Source: Ignavibacteriota bacterium
GTDB lineage: Bacteria > Bacteroidota > Ignavibacteria > Ignavibacteriales > Melioribacteraceae
NCBI GenBank assembly: GCA_016708125.1
Contig: JADJGF010000001.1
Location: forward strand, 4,176,001 to 4,240,000
Reading direction: 5' to 3'
Length of the DNA stretch: 64,000 bases
Shown: positions 7,715-17,499 of the stretch, piece by piece
How positions within the stretch are numbered: position 1 is the stretch's first letter
Layout: each line of letters starts with the position of its first letter
Notes under the pieces: model-generated
Database searches by the model: none
Told to the model about the DNA's origin: nothing
What the model saw: only the letters and a program-made list of their open reading frames with translations
Made by a program: the position numbers and the translations under genes

Positions 7715-9007
7715 ATGAAAAATATTGTAGTAATTGGCGGCGGAATTGCCGGATTAGCTTCTGCACAGAAACTTGCTAAAGACGGTTATAATGTAACTCT
7801 TCTTGAGGCTAACAATCAGCTTGGCGGATTGGGCACATTTTTTAAGCATAATGATTTATGGATTGATAAATTTTATCATTGCCAAATGCCGAGTGACGAT
7901 CCACTTCTAAAATTAATTGATGATGTTGGAATTTCAGATCAATTATACTGGAAGCCAACAAGAATGGGATTTATTGTTGACGGAAAAAGATATTCATTTA
8001 ATACTCCTATTGATCTTTTAAAATTCAAACCAATAAGTTTTATCGAAAGATTAAGATTCGGAATTGTAAGCCTTTCACTAAGATATTTGGGAAAAGGAAA
8101 AGATTTAGATAATCTCCCAATAGAAAAATGGTTTAAGAAATTATACGGCGCTAATGTTTGGAATAAAATTCTAAAGCAATTATTTCTTTCTAAATTCGGA
8201 GATCATTCCGGAAATCTTCCATCATTATATATTTGGCAAAGGCTTGGTCGAGAAAAAAATGTTGCAACCCGCGGATATATGAAATGCGGAATGAAAGGGT
8301 TTATTGATGCAATTGAAAGTAATATCAAATCAAATGGCGGAAAAGTTTTAGTAAACTCCCCCGTTAAAAAATTAGTGCAAAATGAAAAAGGAATTGATGT
8401 AATTTTAGAAAATCAAACAATTAATGCCGATTGGGTAATTTCCACAATCCCAATTCCGTTATTTGCAGATTTAGTAAAAGATTCAAATTTGAATGATAAA
8501 TTTTCCGATCCAAATCTTACTTACCAAGGTGTTGTTAATGCAATGTTTTTCTTAAAACGACCTTTGGATAATTTTTACTGGACTCCGGTTGTTAACTCAA
8601 ATACCGAATTTGACGGTGTTGTAGAAATGACCGAACTTGTTGAAAAATCTCAATACGGCAATATGAATATGGTTTACGTTATGAAATATTGCAGCAGAAA
8701 TTCTGATTTATTCAAAGAAGATGAAAAATCTATTGCAGAACGATGGAAAAAACAATTACTAAATCTTTATCCCGATTTGAATTTTAACGAAAGTGATATC
8801 TCAGATATAAAAATCTTTAAAGCTCCGTTTGTAGAACCTATTTATCCGTTAGGATATTCGACAATAAAACCAGATCTACACTTAAAAGGAACAAATATTT
8901 TGTTAGCTACATCGGCTCAAGTTTATCCAAATATTACATCTTGGAACGCGAGCACCGGTTTAGTAGAAAATGTTTTAGAGTTACTTAAAAAACTCGATAG
9001 TAACTAG
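7715..9007 (+). CDS. FAD-dependent oxidoreductase / amine-oxidase-like protein
   Basis: This 430-residue flavoprotein begins with a dinucleotide-binding motif (VIGGGIAGLASAQKLAKDGY) followed by the second FAD contact LLEANNQLGGLGTFF. It belongs to the protoporphyrinogen oxidase / UDP-galactopyranose mutase-like superfamily, members of which occur beside DPM1-like glycosyltransferases in polysaccharide and lipid-sugar clusters. The C-terminal APFVEPIYPLGYS region and the final TSAQVYPNITSWNASTG-V segment complete the FAD site. It starts 3 bases after the glycosyltransferase stop. The substrate is unknown; a role in modifying a sugar or polyprenyl intermediate is inference. Confidence 0.8.
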   Translation: MKNIVVIGGGIAGLASAQKLAKDGYNVTLLEANNQLGGLGTFFKHNDLWIDKFYHCQMPSDDPLLKLIDDVGISDQLYWKPTRMGFIVDGKRYSFNTPIDLLKFKPISFIERLRFGIVSLSLRYLGKGKDLDNLPIEKWFKKLYGANVWNKILKQLFLSKFGDHSGNLPSLYIWQRLGREKNVATRGYMKCGMKGFIDAIESNIKSNGGKVLVNSPVKKLVQNEKGIDVILENQTINADWVISTIPIPLFADLVKDSNLNDKFSDPNLTYQGVVNAMFFLKRPLDNFYWTPVVNSNTEFDGVVEMTELVEKSQYGNMNMVYVMKYCSRNSDLFKEDEKSIAERWKKQLLNLYPDLNFNESDISDIKIFKAPFVEPIYPLGYSTIKPDLHLKGTNILLATSAQVYPNITSWNASTGLVENVLELLKKLDSN

Positions 9008-9043
9008 CAATATTTTTTGATTATAAATTTTTATTGTATCAAA

Positions 9044-9057
9044 TTGATTTAAATCAA
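9044..9057. promoter_or_regulatory. Crp/Fnr-type binding site upstream of the export operon
   Basis: TTGATTTAAATCAA is a perfect palindrome identical to an FNR consensus (TTGAT-N4-ATCAA). Its centre lies 117 bases before the start of the Wza-like gene. A weaker copy (TTGCT-CTAA-ATCAC, 9066-9079) lies 22 bases on, two helical turns away. Confidence 0.7.
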
Positions 9058-9167
9058 AATTTCCTTTGCTCTAAATCACAATTAAATTATAAAATTATTA
9101 TTTATTTGAGACTGTAATTCTAATTTAGACTTAAATCGTGAAATTTCAAATAAACAAGAAGTGATTT

Positions 9168-9767
9168 ATGAAAAAGTTCAATATTGCAATATTTTTAATG
9201 GTTACATCGCTTAGTATTTTAGGGCAAAATCTAAAACCCGGCGATGGAATTAGAATAAATTTTTACAATATCACAGAAAATCTAACCGGTGATTATTTCA
9301 TTCAAGATAACGGAAATCTTCATCTTCCTTATTTGGGTATGATAAATTCTGTTGATAGTGACTTCAACGATTTAAGAAATCAAATAATTTCGGAATATTC
9401 AAAAATTTATAAAAACCCGGAATTAAGCATTCAACCGCTTTACAGAGTTGATATTTTAGGCGAAGTTGGTAAACCAGGAGTTTATTACTTAACCGGATAT
9501 GAAACAATTTCCGATCTTTTATCTTTAGCAGGCGGAGAAACAAGTGATTCTAACATTGATGAATTATCAATAATCAGAAACGATTCTCAAATGGAAATTG
9601 ATATTGAAAAATTCTTAGAAGGTGAAAATAATTTAGCAGATATTGGTTTAGAATCCGGCGATAAAGTTTACGTTCCAAGAAAGTGGTTGGTCGGAGTTAG
9701 AGACGCATCTGTTATAGTTTCCGGAGTTGCAGTTTTAGCAGCTATTGCAAGTTTATTCACAAGATAA
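9168..9767 (+). CDS. Wza-like polysaccharide biosynthesis/export protein (Poly_export + SLBB)
   Basis: This 199-residue protein has an N-terminal signal peptide (hydrophobic core about 5-19, cleavage after ILG/Q). It contains a Poly_export domain starting NLKPGDGIRINF and running to about residue 90, with the typical GNLHLPYLG segment. A SLBB domain follows (VDILGEVGKPGVYYL, then YETISDLLSLAGG), and a hydrophobic C-terminus near 178-196 could be a membrane segment. It is short compared with E. coli Wza (about 380), as is common in Bacteroidota-type loci. It should form or line the outer-membrane export channel for the polysaccharide and work with the adjacent Wzc-type kinase, whose gene starts 25 bases later. 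Confidence 0.9.
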   Translation: MKKFNIAIFLMVTSLSILGQNLKPGDGIRINFYNITENLTGDYFIQDNGNLHLPYLGMINSVDSDFNDLRNQIISEYSKIYKNPELSIQPLYRVDILGEVGKPGVYYLTGYETISDLLSLAGGETSDSNIDELSIIRNDSQMEIDIEKFLEGENNLADIGLESGDKVYVPRKWLVGVRDASVIVSGVAVLAAIASLFTR

Positions 9768-9792
9768 AAATTTAGAGCATAAGGGTTATAAA

Positions 9793-12213
9793 ATGAGCCG
9801 AAATAAATACATTAGAAAATCAGAAATTTCATTAAAAGAAATTTTTAGAATTTTTATGCAGAGAAAGTTAATAATCATTTCCTTTATTTTACTTTCTGTG
9901 CTTGCAGCAATAATATACAATAGTTTTAAAACACCGGTTTATCAAAGTTCGGTATTGCTTAAAAAAGAAATGTTAGCCGATCAAAATGATAATGATGATG
10001 TTATTAAAACTATTCTAAGCGGAAGAACTCAAGATGACCTTGAAACTGAAATGCAATTAGTTCAAACTCGACAAGTTTTAAATTCCGTAATTGAAAAACT
10101 TTCACTAAATATTATTATTTCAAAAATTGTTGAACAAGACGGAAATGTTACAATTATTGATTTACCTTTAACTGAATATCAGCATAATTATTTGCTTAAT
10201 GAATATCCAACTACTTTTCCAAATATAAATAATTTAGGTATCGGACTGAGAACCCATGAGAATTCATTTATAGTTTTAGCAAAAAAGAATAACACTTTTG
10301 ATGTATTAAACAAATACAGAGAAAGCGTATTTACAGACGGAAAAAGATATTCAAACCTTTCTTCATCGGAATGGAATATAAACATCGATTGGGCAAAAAA
10401 TACTTCCGGATGTGAAATTCATTTTGAAACTTTAGATTACAATGAAGTTCTTGAAGAATTATTTCAAAATGTTTCAACCGAAAAGAAAATTAAAACTAAT
10501 ATTTTCGAACTGTTCGCAAAATCAAATTATTCATTTACAACAAAAGAGATTGCAAATGTTATTGCAGATGAATACAAACAAAGCAGAGTTGATTTACAAA
10601 AAGAAAACTTAAAACATTCTTTTACTTTTATTGATGACAGATTAAAAGACGTTGCGCATAATTTAGAAAATGCAGAACAAGAATTAAGTAATTTCAAATC
10701 GCAAGAAAAAATTGTACAAATTGATGAGCAATCAAAACAGTTGGTAGAATTTCTCAGCAATTTAGAATCTGAAAAACTTAAAGCCGAGCTTGATCTTGGT
10801 GTTAATAAAAATAAATTCAGAGATATTGAAAAACAAATTAATACTGAAGGCTATGTTGATCAAACATATTTAACTCCGGAACAATATACATCATTTGATA
10901 CGCCGTTTTTGAATCTGATGAAAGAATTAACAAATACGGAATTACAGAGACTTGAACTTTTGCAGAGACGAACAGAACTTCATCCGGATGTAATTTTATT
11001 AGATGAGCAAATAAGCAGAATTAAATCGGAGTTAACAAGATATAATCATAACACATTAACAGCGTTAAAGATTATTGCAAATTCACAGAAAAATAAATTA
11101 GAAAATATAAATACTTTGATTTCAAAATATTCCGGTGATTTGGAAAAACTTCCAGAACAAGAAAGTATGCTTGCCGGTTTAATGCGACAAAAAGAAGCTT
11201 ACGAGAAAATGTACAATTTGCTTCTTGAAAAACGCGAAGAAATGAGAGTTGCCGAACTTTCTAAACTTCAAGATATTATAATTCTTGATAAGGCAATTGA
11301 GCCAATAAAACCAATAACTCCGAATAAAAAATTAAATTTAGTTTTGGCAAGTTTATTTGGTTTACTTTTAGGTTTGGTTGGTGCACTATTCGTTCATTTT
11401 AATGATAAAAAGATTAGTGATATTTCTGATATTGAACGCGAATTTAATTTCCCAATTTTAAGTGTAATTCCGCCTTATGATAAAGAATTAAAAAATACAA
11501 TTTCTTCAACAGATAAAGTGAGTGATAAATTTGTAAGTATGATGGACGAAAAATTCAGATTTAAAGAAGCTTACAGAACTTTAGAAACAAAACTTAGTTC
11601 AAAAATTTCCGGTCAACCTAAAAAAGTAATGATTACAAGCTGTGAAGAAAACGCCGGAAAAACAACAACAGCAGCAAACTTGGCAATAACTATTGCACAA
11701 TCCGGTAAAAAAGTTTTGTTAATTGATTGCGATATTAAAAAACCAAGTATTTCAACAATGTTTAGTTTACCGAAATTTTCTTCCGGATTAGTTGATTATT
11801 TAACCGAGAAAACCGAAACGCCAAATATTTATAAGCCAATTAAATTAACAACAAATTCTAATCTGCTTATGAATATTGATGTTCTGCCAACCGGAGTTTT
11901 CTCAAATATTTCCGGTGAAATTCTTGCTTCGGATAGAATGAAAAAATTATTAAGTAATCTTGAATCTTACGATTTTGTAATTCTTGATACACCTCCTATT
12001 ACAAGATTATCAGATGCTCTTTCACTTGGAAGAATTGTTAAAGATACGGTTTTGGTTGTCAGATCCGGACAAACAGAAAAAGAAAGTATAAGCTGGGCAA
12101 TCAGCGAATTACAATCTGCCGATATTAATTTTTTAGGAACTTTAGTAAATGATTGCGAAGTAAAAGACAGCAGTTTAAAATATCAATATGGCTATAACTA
12201 CGGAAAATCATAA
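9793..12213 (+). CDS. Wzz/Wzc-type chain-length regulator fused to a BY-kinase
   Basis: This 806-residue inner-membrane protein controls polymer length and export. An N-terminal transmembrane segment (about 27-45) starts the Wzz domain. A long coiled-coil periplasmic region follows, and a second membrane segment (LVLASLFGLLLGLVGALFVHF) lies at about residue 515-535. The C-terminal tyrosine autokinase has Walker A (SCEENAGKTTTAANLA), Walker A' (LLIDCDIKKPS) and Walker B (FVILDTPPI). It ends in a tyrosine cluster (KYQYGYNYGKS), the autophosphorylation tail. The start was set at the ATG at 9793; an upstream in-frame ATG (9745) would overlap the previous gene and adds an uncharacteristic 16 residues. 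Confidence 0.93.
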   Translation: MSRNKYIRKSEISLKEIFRIFMQRKLIIISFILLSVLAAIIYNSFKTPVYQSSVLLKKEMLADQNDNDDVIKTILSGRTQDDLETEMQLVQTRQVLNSVIEKLSLNIIISKIVEQDGNVTIIDLPLTEYQHNYLLNEYPTTFPNINNLGIGLRTHENSFIVLAKKNNTFDVLNKYRESVFTDGKRYSNLSSSEWNINIDWAKNTSGCEIHFETLDYNEVLEELFQNVSTEKKIKTNIFELFAKSNYSFTTKEIANVIADEYKQSRVDLQKENLKHSFTFIDDRLKDVAHNLENAEQELSNFKSQEKIVQIDEQSKQLVEFLSNLESEKLKAELDLGVNKNKFRDIEKQINTEGYVDQTYLTPEQYTSFDTPFLNLMKELTNTELQRLELLQRRTELHPDVILLDEQISRIKSELTRYNHNTLTALKIIANSQKNKLENINTLISKYSGDLEKLPEQESMLAGLMRQKEAYEKMYNLLLEKREEMRVAELSKLQDIIILDKAIEPIKPITPNKKLNLVLASLFGLLLGLVGALFVHFNDKKISDISDIEREFNFPILSVIPPYDKELKNTISSTDKVSDKFVSMMDEKFRFKEAYRTLETKLSSKISGQPKKVMITSCEENAGKTTTAANLAITIAQSGKKVLLIDCDIKKPSISTMFSLPKFSSGLVDYLTEKTETPNIYKPIKLTTNSNLLMNIDVLPTGVFSNISGEILASDRMKKLLSNLESYDFVILDTPPITRLSDALSLGRIVKDTVLVVRSGQTEKESISWAISELQSADINFLGTLVNDCEVKDSSLKYQYGYNYGKS

Positions 12214-12233
12214 ACACCAATTATGCAGTTAAA

Positions 12234-13649
12234 ATGCAGACTAATGATAATCTTAAAATATCGTTAATATTATTTTTTTCGTTTTTGTTTTTTTATGCTT
12301 TGCAGATTCCATATTACACATCTAAACCGGATGTTATTGTTTTTGCAATTAGATCTTTAGCAGAAAAACCAATTACTGACTTCGCATATTTACCTCAAAA
12401 TACTCTTCTAAGCGGAAAAGCTTTACCAAATTATCATTTAGGGCATACAATATTATTATGGCTGGTTTATCAAGTTGTACCGCTTGATTATTCCGCAACC
12501 ATTTGGACTTCGGGATTTATTTCATCAATTAGCGGAGCCTTAATTGTTGTATTTACTTATTTAATTTGGCTGAGCTTAGGATTTAATAAAAAGAAATCTA
12601 TAACGATTGCAGTAGTAGTAGGTTTAATTCCAAGTTTCTGGGAGCAATCAGTAATCGGTGAAGTTTATTCACTTCAATTTTTATTTATTCTTCTTTTTGT
12701 TTTTGCGTTTATAAAAGATCATATTTTACTTTCATCACTATTTTTTGCATACGCCAATTTGGTTTCGCCACTTTCCGGATTGGCATTTGGTTTAATTTTT
12801 CTAAAAGGTTTTAATAAAACAACAATTAAAAAATCAACTATTGTTGGTGCTTTAGCTGTTGTAATTTATGCAATTGTCTATTTACTAATCGGCGCAAATT
12901 TACTTGATTTGTTAAATCCACTTTCCGCCGAACCAGAAGGAAGAGGAATTCCATATCGAACTATTGCATTTTTATTTTTTATCCTACTTAATTTTAATTT
13001 TTTTATTTACCATTTACTAAAAGGAATGATTTATAGTTTAAAAGATATTCCCATTATTTCGATAACATTAATATTAGCTACAATTCCGCAAATGTTTCTA
13101 ATTTTTGCCGGTGCAACTTTTTTTATTGAATTAGGAAGTTTTCAACTTCCGGTTTTTTGGGCTCTTGCATTTCCGCTTGGATATTATATCTCGACAGTAA
13201 AAATTAATAAATATTTCTTTGCAATCGCATTAATTGTTGCAATATCATTATCATACACACTTTGGATTAGAACAAATGTTGTTGTTGGTAAAGAACGCGA
13301 AGATGCCGGAAAATGGTTAAGAATAAATGATCTGAACAATATTACGGTTATTGGTCCTTGGAGTGTTGGAGTAAGTGTAATAAAAGGAAGAGACGGAAGT
13401 AATTTAAATGCTTTGAAAAATTTTTATATAGAAAAATCGTGTCCCAAAAACTGTGATGTTGAAAAAACACATAAATCAGAATTAATTATTGCAAGCGCAA
13501 AAAAAGTTCCGCTTAGAGTTGCGCTGAGCAAACTTAATTTGGATGGATTACAAATTGAAGAATATAATCCCATAAAAGAAATTACCGTTGGAAATATTAA
13601 TAAAATTTATGAGAACGAATCGGTTACTCTCTTTAAATGGAAAAAGTGA
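12234..13649 (+). CDS. Multi-pass membrane protein resembling DUF2723/GT117 (O-mannosyltransferase-like)
   Basis: This 471-residue protein has about ten to twelve hydrophobic segments, beginning at about residues 9-27, and a soluble C-terminus of about 110 residues. The SFWEQSVIGEVYSLQ segment near residue 140 is the characteristic motif of DUF2723 proteins. These are a GT-C-like family in which Bacteroidota members transfer sugars to protein, although family members are often longer. Function as a GT-C glycosyltransferase using a polyprenyl-linked sugar donor is inference. It is in the middle of the polysaccharide assembly block and starts 20 bases after the kinase gene. Confidence 0.6.
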   Translation: MQTNDNLKISLILFFSFLFFYALQIPYYTSKPDVIVFAIRSLAEKPITDFAYLPQNTLLSGKALPNYHLGHTILLWLVYQVVPLDYSATIWTSGFISSISGALIVVFTYLIWLSLGFNKKKSITIAVVVGLIPSFWEQSVIGEVYSLQFLFILLFVFAFIKDHILLSSLFFAYANLVSPLSGLAFGLIFLKGFNKTTIKKSTIVGALAVVIYAIVYLLIGANLLDLLNPLSAEPEGRGIPYRTIAFLFFILLNFNFFIYHLLKGMIYSLKDIPIISITLILATIPQMFLIFAGATFFIELGSFQLPVFWALAFPLGYYISTVKINKYFFAIALIVAISLSYTLWIRTNVVVGKEREDAGKWLRINDLNNITVIGPWSVGVSVIKGRDGSNLNALKNFYIEKSCPKNCDVEKTHKSELIIASAKKVPLRVALSKLNLDGLQIEEYNPIKEITVGNINKIYENESVTLFKWKK

Positions 13650-13708
13650 TACAGATCGCAACTTTAAAATAAAAATACAACTTATTTGAATTAATTATTG
13701 CTGATGAA

Positions 13709-14857
13709 ATGAACAAAAAATACTCATATAACGTAAACACAGATAAAGTAGTTTGGATTGATTTGGATAATTCTCCGCATGTTCCATTTTTTGCTCCAAT
13801 AATTTCTAAACTTCAAGAGGAAGGTTATACAGTTAGAATTTCTGCAAGGAATTACTCGCAAACTGTTGAGCTTGCACAACTGTATGGACTTGATTTTACT
13901 GATGTCGGTAAACATCATGGAAAAAATAAAATTATAAAAGTTATTGGATTAATTTACAGATCGCTTCAGTTAATTCCGTTTGCATTAAAGAAAAAACCTA
14001 CAATTGCAATTTCGCATGGCTCAAGATCCCAAATGATTGTTGCACATTTTTTTAAAATTCCAATTGTGATTTTTTTGGATTATGAGTTTGTTCAAACTAT
14101 TCCTTTTGTAAATCCCAAAATGATGTTTTTCCCAAATATTATTTCTAAAGAAAGACTTGCAAAATTTAAACAAAACGTAAAAACTTATCCCGGAATTAAA
14201 GAAGATATTTATGTGCCGGGTTTTAAACCAGATGAATCGATAAAAAAATATTTTAAATTTAGCGCAAATACAATTACAGTAATTTTACGTCCTCCAGCTC
14301 ATGAAGCTCATTACCACAATCCGGAAAGTGACGTACTATTTAGTGAAGTAATTGATTTATTAATAAATGTTGGAAATGTTCAGACAATAATTTTACCGCG
14401 TGATGACAAGCAAAAAGAAAGCATAAAAAATCACTATGCAGAACATTTCGGCTCTTCAAAATTAATTATCCCGGAAGATGTTGTAGATGCATTAAACCTA
14501 ATGTGGTATTCAGATTTAGTAATTAGCGGCGGCGGAACGATGAATCGAGAAGCTGCAGCATTGGGTGTTCCCGTATATAGCATTTTCAGAGGTAAAATTG
14601 GTGATGTGGATAAATATCTTGCACAAACCGGAAGACTTACTTTAGTTGAAAATATTGATGATGTAAAATCAAAAATAAGATTGAAAAAAAGAGTTAGACC
14701 AAATAAACCAGAAAATATTAATTCTCTTGCGTTACATTCAATTGTAAATGATCTTGAATCTCTCATTGAAGAAATTACTGGTGAGACTAAAACTGTTTCA
14801 ATAAATGAGAATAATGAACAAATATTATCATTTCCCAAAAAACACAAAGTACAATAG
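13709..14857 (+). CDS. DUF354 family protein, predicted GT-B-fold
   Basis: This 382-residue protein has the DUF354 signature VVWIDLDNSPHVPFFAPIIS near residue 14-33. It also has ISHGSRSQMIVAHFF near 108 and, near 265-285, the SDLVISGGGTMNREAAALGVPVYS segment, which parallels the nucleotide-sugar site of WecB/MurG-like GT-B enzymes. DUF354 proteins occur in surface polysaccharide clusters of bacteria and archaea; their biochemical activity has not been defined to my knowledge. The 3' end overlaps the following gene by 53 bases. No membrane segments are evident. Confidence 0.8.
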   Translation: MNKKYSYNVNTDKVVWIDLDNSPHVPFFAPIISKLQEEGYTVRISARNYSQTVELAQLYGLDFTDVGKHHGKNKIIKVIGLIYRSLQLIPFALKKKPTIAISHGSRSQMIVAHFFKIPIVIFLDYEFVQTIPFVNPKMMFFPNIISKERLAKFKQNVKTYPGIKEDIYVPGFKPDESIKKYFKFSANTITVILRPPAHEAHYHNPESDVLFSEVIDLLINVGNVQTIILPRDDKQKESIKNHYAEHFGSSKLIIPEDVVDALNLMWYSDLVISGGGTMNREAAALGVPVYSIFRGKIGDVDKYLAQTGRLTLVENIDDVKSKIRLKKRVRPNKPENINSLALHSIVNDLESLIEEITGETKTVSINENNEQILSFPKKHKVQ

Positions 14858-16001
14858 TCTTCTTTCAGAAATAGTTAAAATTTCAATTGAAAGTTTGGAA
14901 GAAATGTTTCTTCCAGACAAGAATGAATTTGCTATGATGAAGTCATTGCACAATAATTTAATTTTTTCGGAAAATTTCAATTCACGTTACACTTTAATAA
15001 ATTTAATCGGACTTCATAAAGCCAATAATTTTGGATTTAATACAAATTTAGATTTAACTAAAATTCTCAAGCATCATATTGATAAAGCTGAAACAATTAC
15101 CGGCATTGGTGAATTAGGATTATTACTTTGGGCAATTGGTTTAATTTCTCCGGAAGAATCAACAAAACTTTTAACTAAAATTAATTTTAATGAGGCGTTG
15201 GTTAACTTCAAGGATTCAAAATTGGGTTATACAATGGAGTTATCTTGGTTTTTAACCGGATTACTTTTTGCTTCAACATTTAATGAAAAATTTAAGAACT
15301 CAATTGATAATCTTCCAAATTTAGTTTATAAAAGAATTAGAAAAAATTACGGCGGACACGGAATTTTTCAGCATGAAGATAAAAATAATTTTGAGGGAAA
15401 ACTTAGAGCAAATGTTGGTACAATTGCCGATCAAATTTACCCGATTTATGCATTATCAATTTATTCTCAACAAATACAGAATGAAGAAGCTTTATTAATT
15501 GCAAAAGAATGTGCAGAAAAAATTTGTGAGCATCAAGGTAAAAATGGCGAATGGAAATGGCAGTATGATTCAGTAACCGGTGAAATTATTAGTCACTACC
15601 CTATTCATTCTGTGCATCAACTTGCGTTAGCACCAATGGCGTTATTCTCAATTCAAATGGCTTCCGATACGGATTTCTCAAAAAATATTTTTAGCAGTTT
15701 AAATTGGCTGGCTGAAAATAATAAATTATACAATCAAATAATCGATAAAAAAAATAATGCGATTTGGAATAAAGTTACTCCTATTTTAAATAACAAGCTG
15801 AGTTCACTTTTGTATTATTTAAAAATAAATTCGCTTAATAAATTCCGAAAACTAAAAGTTGATTATGTAAGCAGTTCTTATGATTTTGGCTGGATATTAT
15901 ATACATTTGCCGGAAGAATTAGTGTTGATCAATCAATTGAAAATGAAAACAGAGTTCAAAATAATTTACATTTATTTGAATTAAATCAGCAAAAAACTTA
16001 A
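14805..16001 (+). CDS. Uncharacterised alpha-helical protein of the polysaccharide block
   Basis: I do not recognise a named family. The 398-residue product is soluble, rich in helical repeats, and has a segment near 198-265 (ANVGTIADQIYPIYALS, then CEHQGKNGEWKWQYD and HYPIHSVHQLALAPMA). That segment recalls alpha/alpha-toroid enzymes such as six-hairpin glycosidases or terpene-cyclase-like proteins. The reading frame starts inside the DUF354 gene (53-base overlap), which suggests translational coupling. A second ATG lies at 14814. A role in polysaccharide trimming or lipid-sugar processing is speculation from position only. Confidence 0.6.
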   Translation: MRIMNKYYHFPKNTKYNSLLSEIVKISIESLEEMFLPDKNEFAMMKSLHNNLIFSENFNSRYTLINLIGLHKANNFGFNTNLDLTKILKHHIDKAETITGIGELGLLLWAIGLISPEESTKLLTKINFNEALVNFKDSKLGYTMELSWFLTGLLFASTFNEKFKNSIDNLPNLVYKRIRKNYGGHGIFQHEDKNNFEGKLRANVGTIADQIYPIYALSIYSQQIQNEEALLIAKECAEKICEHQGKNGEWKWQYDSVTGEIISHYPIHSVHQLALAPMALFSIQMASDTDFSKNIFSSLNWLAENNKLYNQIIDKKNNAIWNKVTPILNNKLSSLLYYLKINSLNKFRKLKVDYVSSSYDFGWILYTFAGRISVDQSIENENRVQNNLHLFELNQQKT

Positions 16002-16032
16002 TAATTTTATTTTACTTTTTTGCTTACGAAAT

Positions 16033-17496
16033 ATGAAAACAAAATCATTCAGTAAAAATACTCTTTATTATGCAACTGGAATTATTGCAATTAGGTTTAC
16101 TACATTTTTGCTGATTCCTTTATACACTGAATATTTGTCAAAAGCGGATTATGGTTTATTGGCTACTTTACTTTTTACTACTGAAATTATAATTACAATT
16201 AATGATGTTGGAATGCGATCTGCATTTATGAGATTTTTTCCCGAGTTTCAAAGTAAAAATAAATTAAGTGAATTAATTGGTAGTACAGTTTTAATTAATA
16301 TTTTAGTTGGAATTTTATTAGTCGGAATTGCTTTGCTGATTCCGGAATCCTATTTATCAACATTGTTTCAAGTTGAAGTTTTAGAAAATGTAATTATTCT
16401 AACAATTTTAGTAGGAATATTTAGAACATTAAGTTTAAATATTTTATCATATTTTCGTGCGAAGAATCAAGGCAATTATTATATGCTGATCAGCATAATT
16501 TCTTCGATAATTTTAATTATCACAACATGGATTGCATTAAAATTTTTAAATTGGGGAATTATCGGAGTTCTGTATTCACAAATATTTTCGTTTGGCTTAG
16601 CTTGGCTATTTGTCCTAATTTGGATTTCTCTAAAAGACGGAATTAAAATTGATTCCAAAACATCTTCAATGTTATTCAAATTCGGATATCCATTAATATT
16701 AGCAACTTCCGGAACAATGTTAGTAAATACTTCGGGAAATTATTTTTTAGGCGCTTTCAGAAGTTTAGAAGAAGTTGCCGTTCTTGCTGTAGCCTACAAA
16801 GTTGCAACAATTGGAATTATGGTTTTGATTGCCCCATTTCAATTGGCATATGAACCTTATGTTTTCAACAATAAAAATAATCCCGATTTGAAAAACATAA
16901 TTTCAAAAATTATTTCTTACATAACAATCGCATATCTTGCGGTCAGCATTTTGATATTATTTGTTTTTAAATATTTGATGAATCTCATCGGTAACGGCGG
17001 ATATTCGGATGCTTACATTTTAGTTTTCTTAATGCTTCCGGCATTAGGTTTTACAGCAATAAATTATATTGGTCAATCGCAAATACATTTAAATAACAAA
17101 ACAAAAACAACAGGTTTCATTTCATTTATTGTAACGATTTTAAGTATTGCAATTTCCTATTTTGGAACAAAAGCATATGGAACTTACGGAACAATTTTAG
17201 GAATAAACTTATATTTAGTTCTTTCCGGATTAGCTTTATTTTATTACGGAAATAAAGAATTCCCAGTTGCAGTTGAGTATAAAAGAACAATAATAATTTT
17301 TTGTTTGGGAATAATTTTATTTGCTGTTTTTTACATTTTAAGTTTTTATTCAAATTTAATTTTCTATGCAATTTCTGTTGTAGTAATTTTAATTTCATCA
17401 TTTGGATTATATTTTAGTAATTTTTTCTTTGTTGAAGAAAAGAAGCAAATTAATAATGTGATTAATAAATTTTTAAAATTTGCAAAGTTGAGTTAA
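16033..17496 (+). CDS. Wzx-like oligosaccharide flippase (MOP superfamily)
   Basis: This 487-residue protein has about fourteen predicted membrane segments and begins FSKNTLYYATGIIAIRFTTFLLIPLYTEYLSKADYG in the manner of Wzx/RfbX-type flippases. It should move lipid-linked repeat units to the periplasmic face. Its neighbours fit the Wzy-dependent route: an O-antigen polymerase/ligase gene follows 3 bases later, and the Wzc and Wza homologues are upstream. No sugar specificity can be read from the sequence. Confidence 0.88.
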   Translation: MKTKSFSKNTLYYATGIIAIRFTTFLLIPLYTEYLSKADYGLLATLLFTTEIIITINDVGMRSAFMRFFPEFQSKNKLSELIGSTVLINILVGILLVGIALLIPESYLSTLFQVEVLENVIILTILVGIFRTLSLNILSYFRAKNQGNYYMLISIISSIILIITTWIALKFLNWGIIGVLYSQIFSFGLAWLFVLIWISLKDGIKIDSKTSSMLFKFGYPLILATSGTMLVNTSGNYFLGAFRSLEEVAVLAVAYKVATIGIMVLIAPFQLAYEPYVFNNKNNPDLKNIISKIISYITIAYLAVSILILFVFKYLMNLIGNGGYSDAYILVFLMLPALGFTAINYIGQSQIHLNNKTKTTGFISFIVTILSIAISYFGTKAYGTYGTILGINLYLVLSGLALFYYGNKEFPVAVEYKRTIIIFCLGIILFAVFYILSFYSNLIFYAISVVVILISSFGLYFSNFFFVEEKKQINNVINKFLKFAKLS

Positions 17497-17499
17497 AAA

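Noticed and set aside
9745..9792. Upstream start for the Wzc-like gene
   Set aside because: It would overlap the previous gene and add residues unlike family N-termini; the ATG at 9793 fits better.
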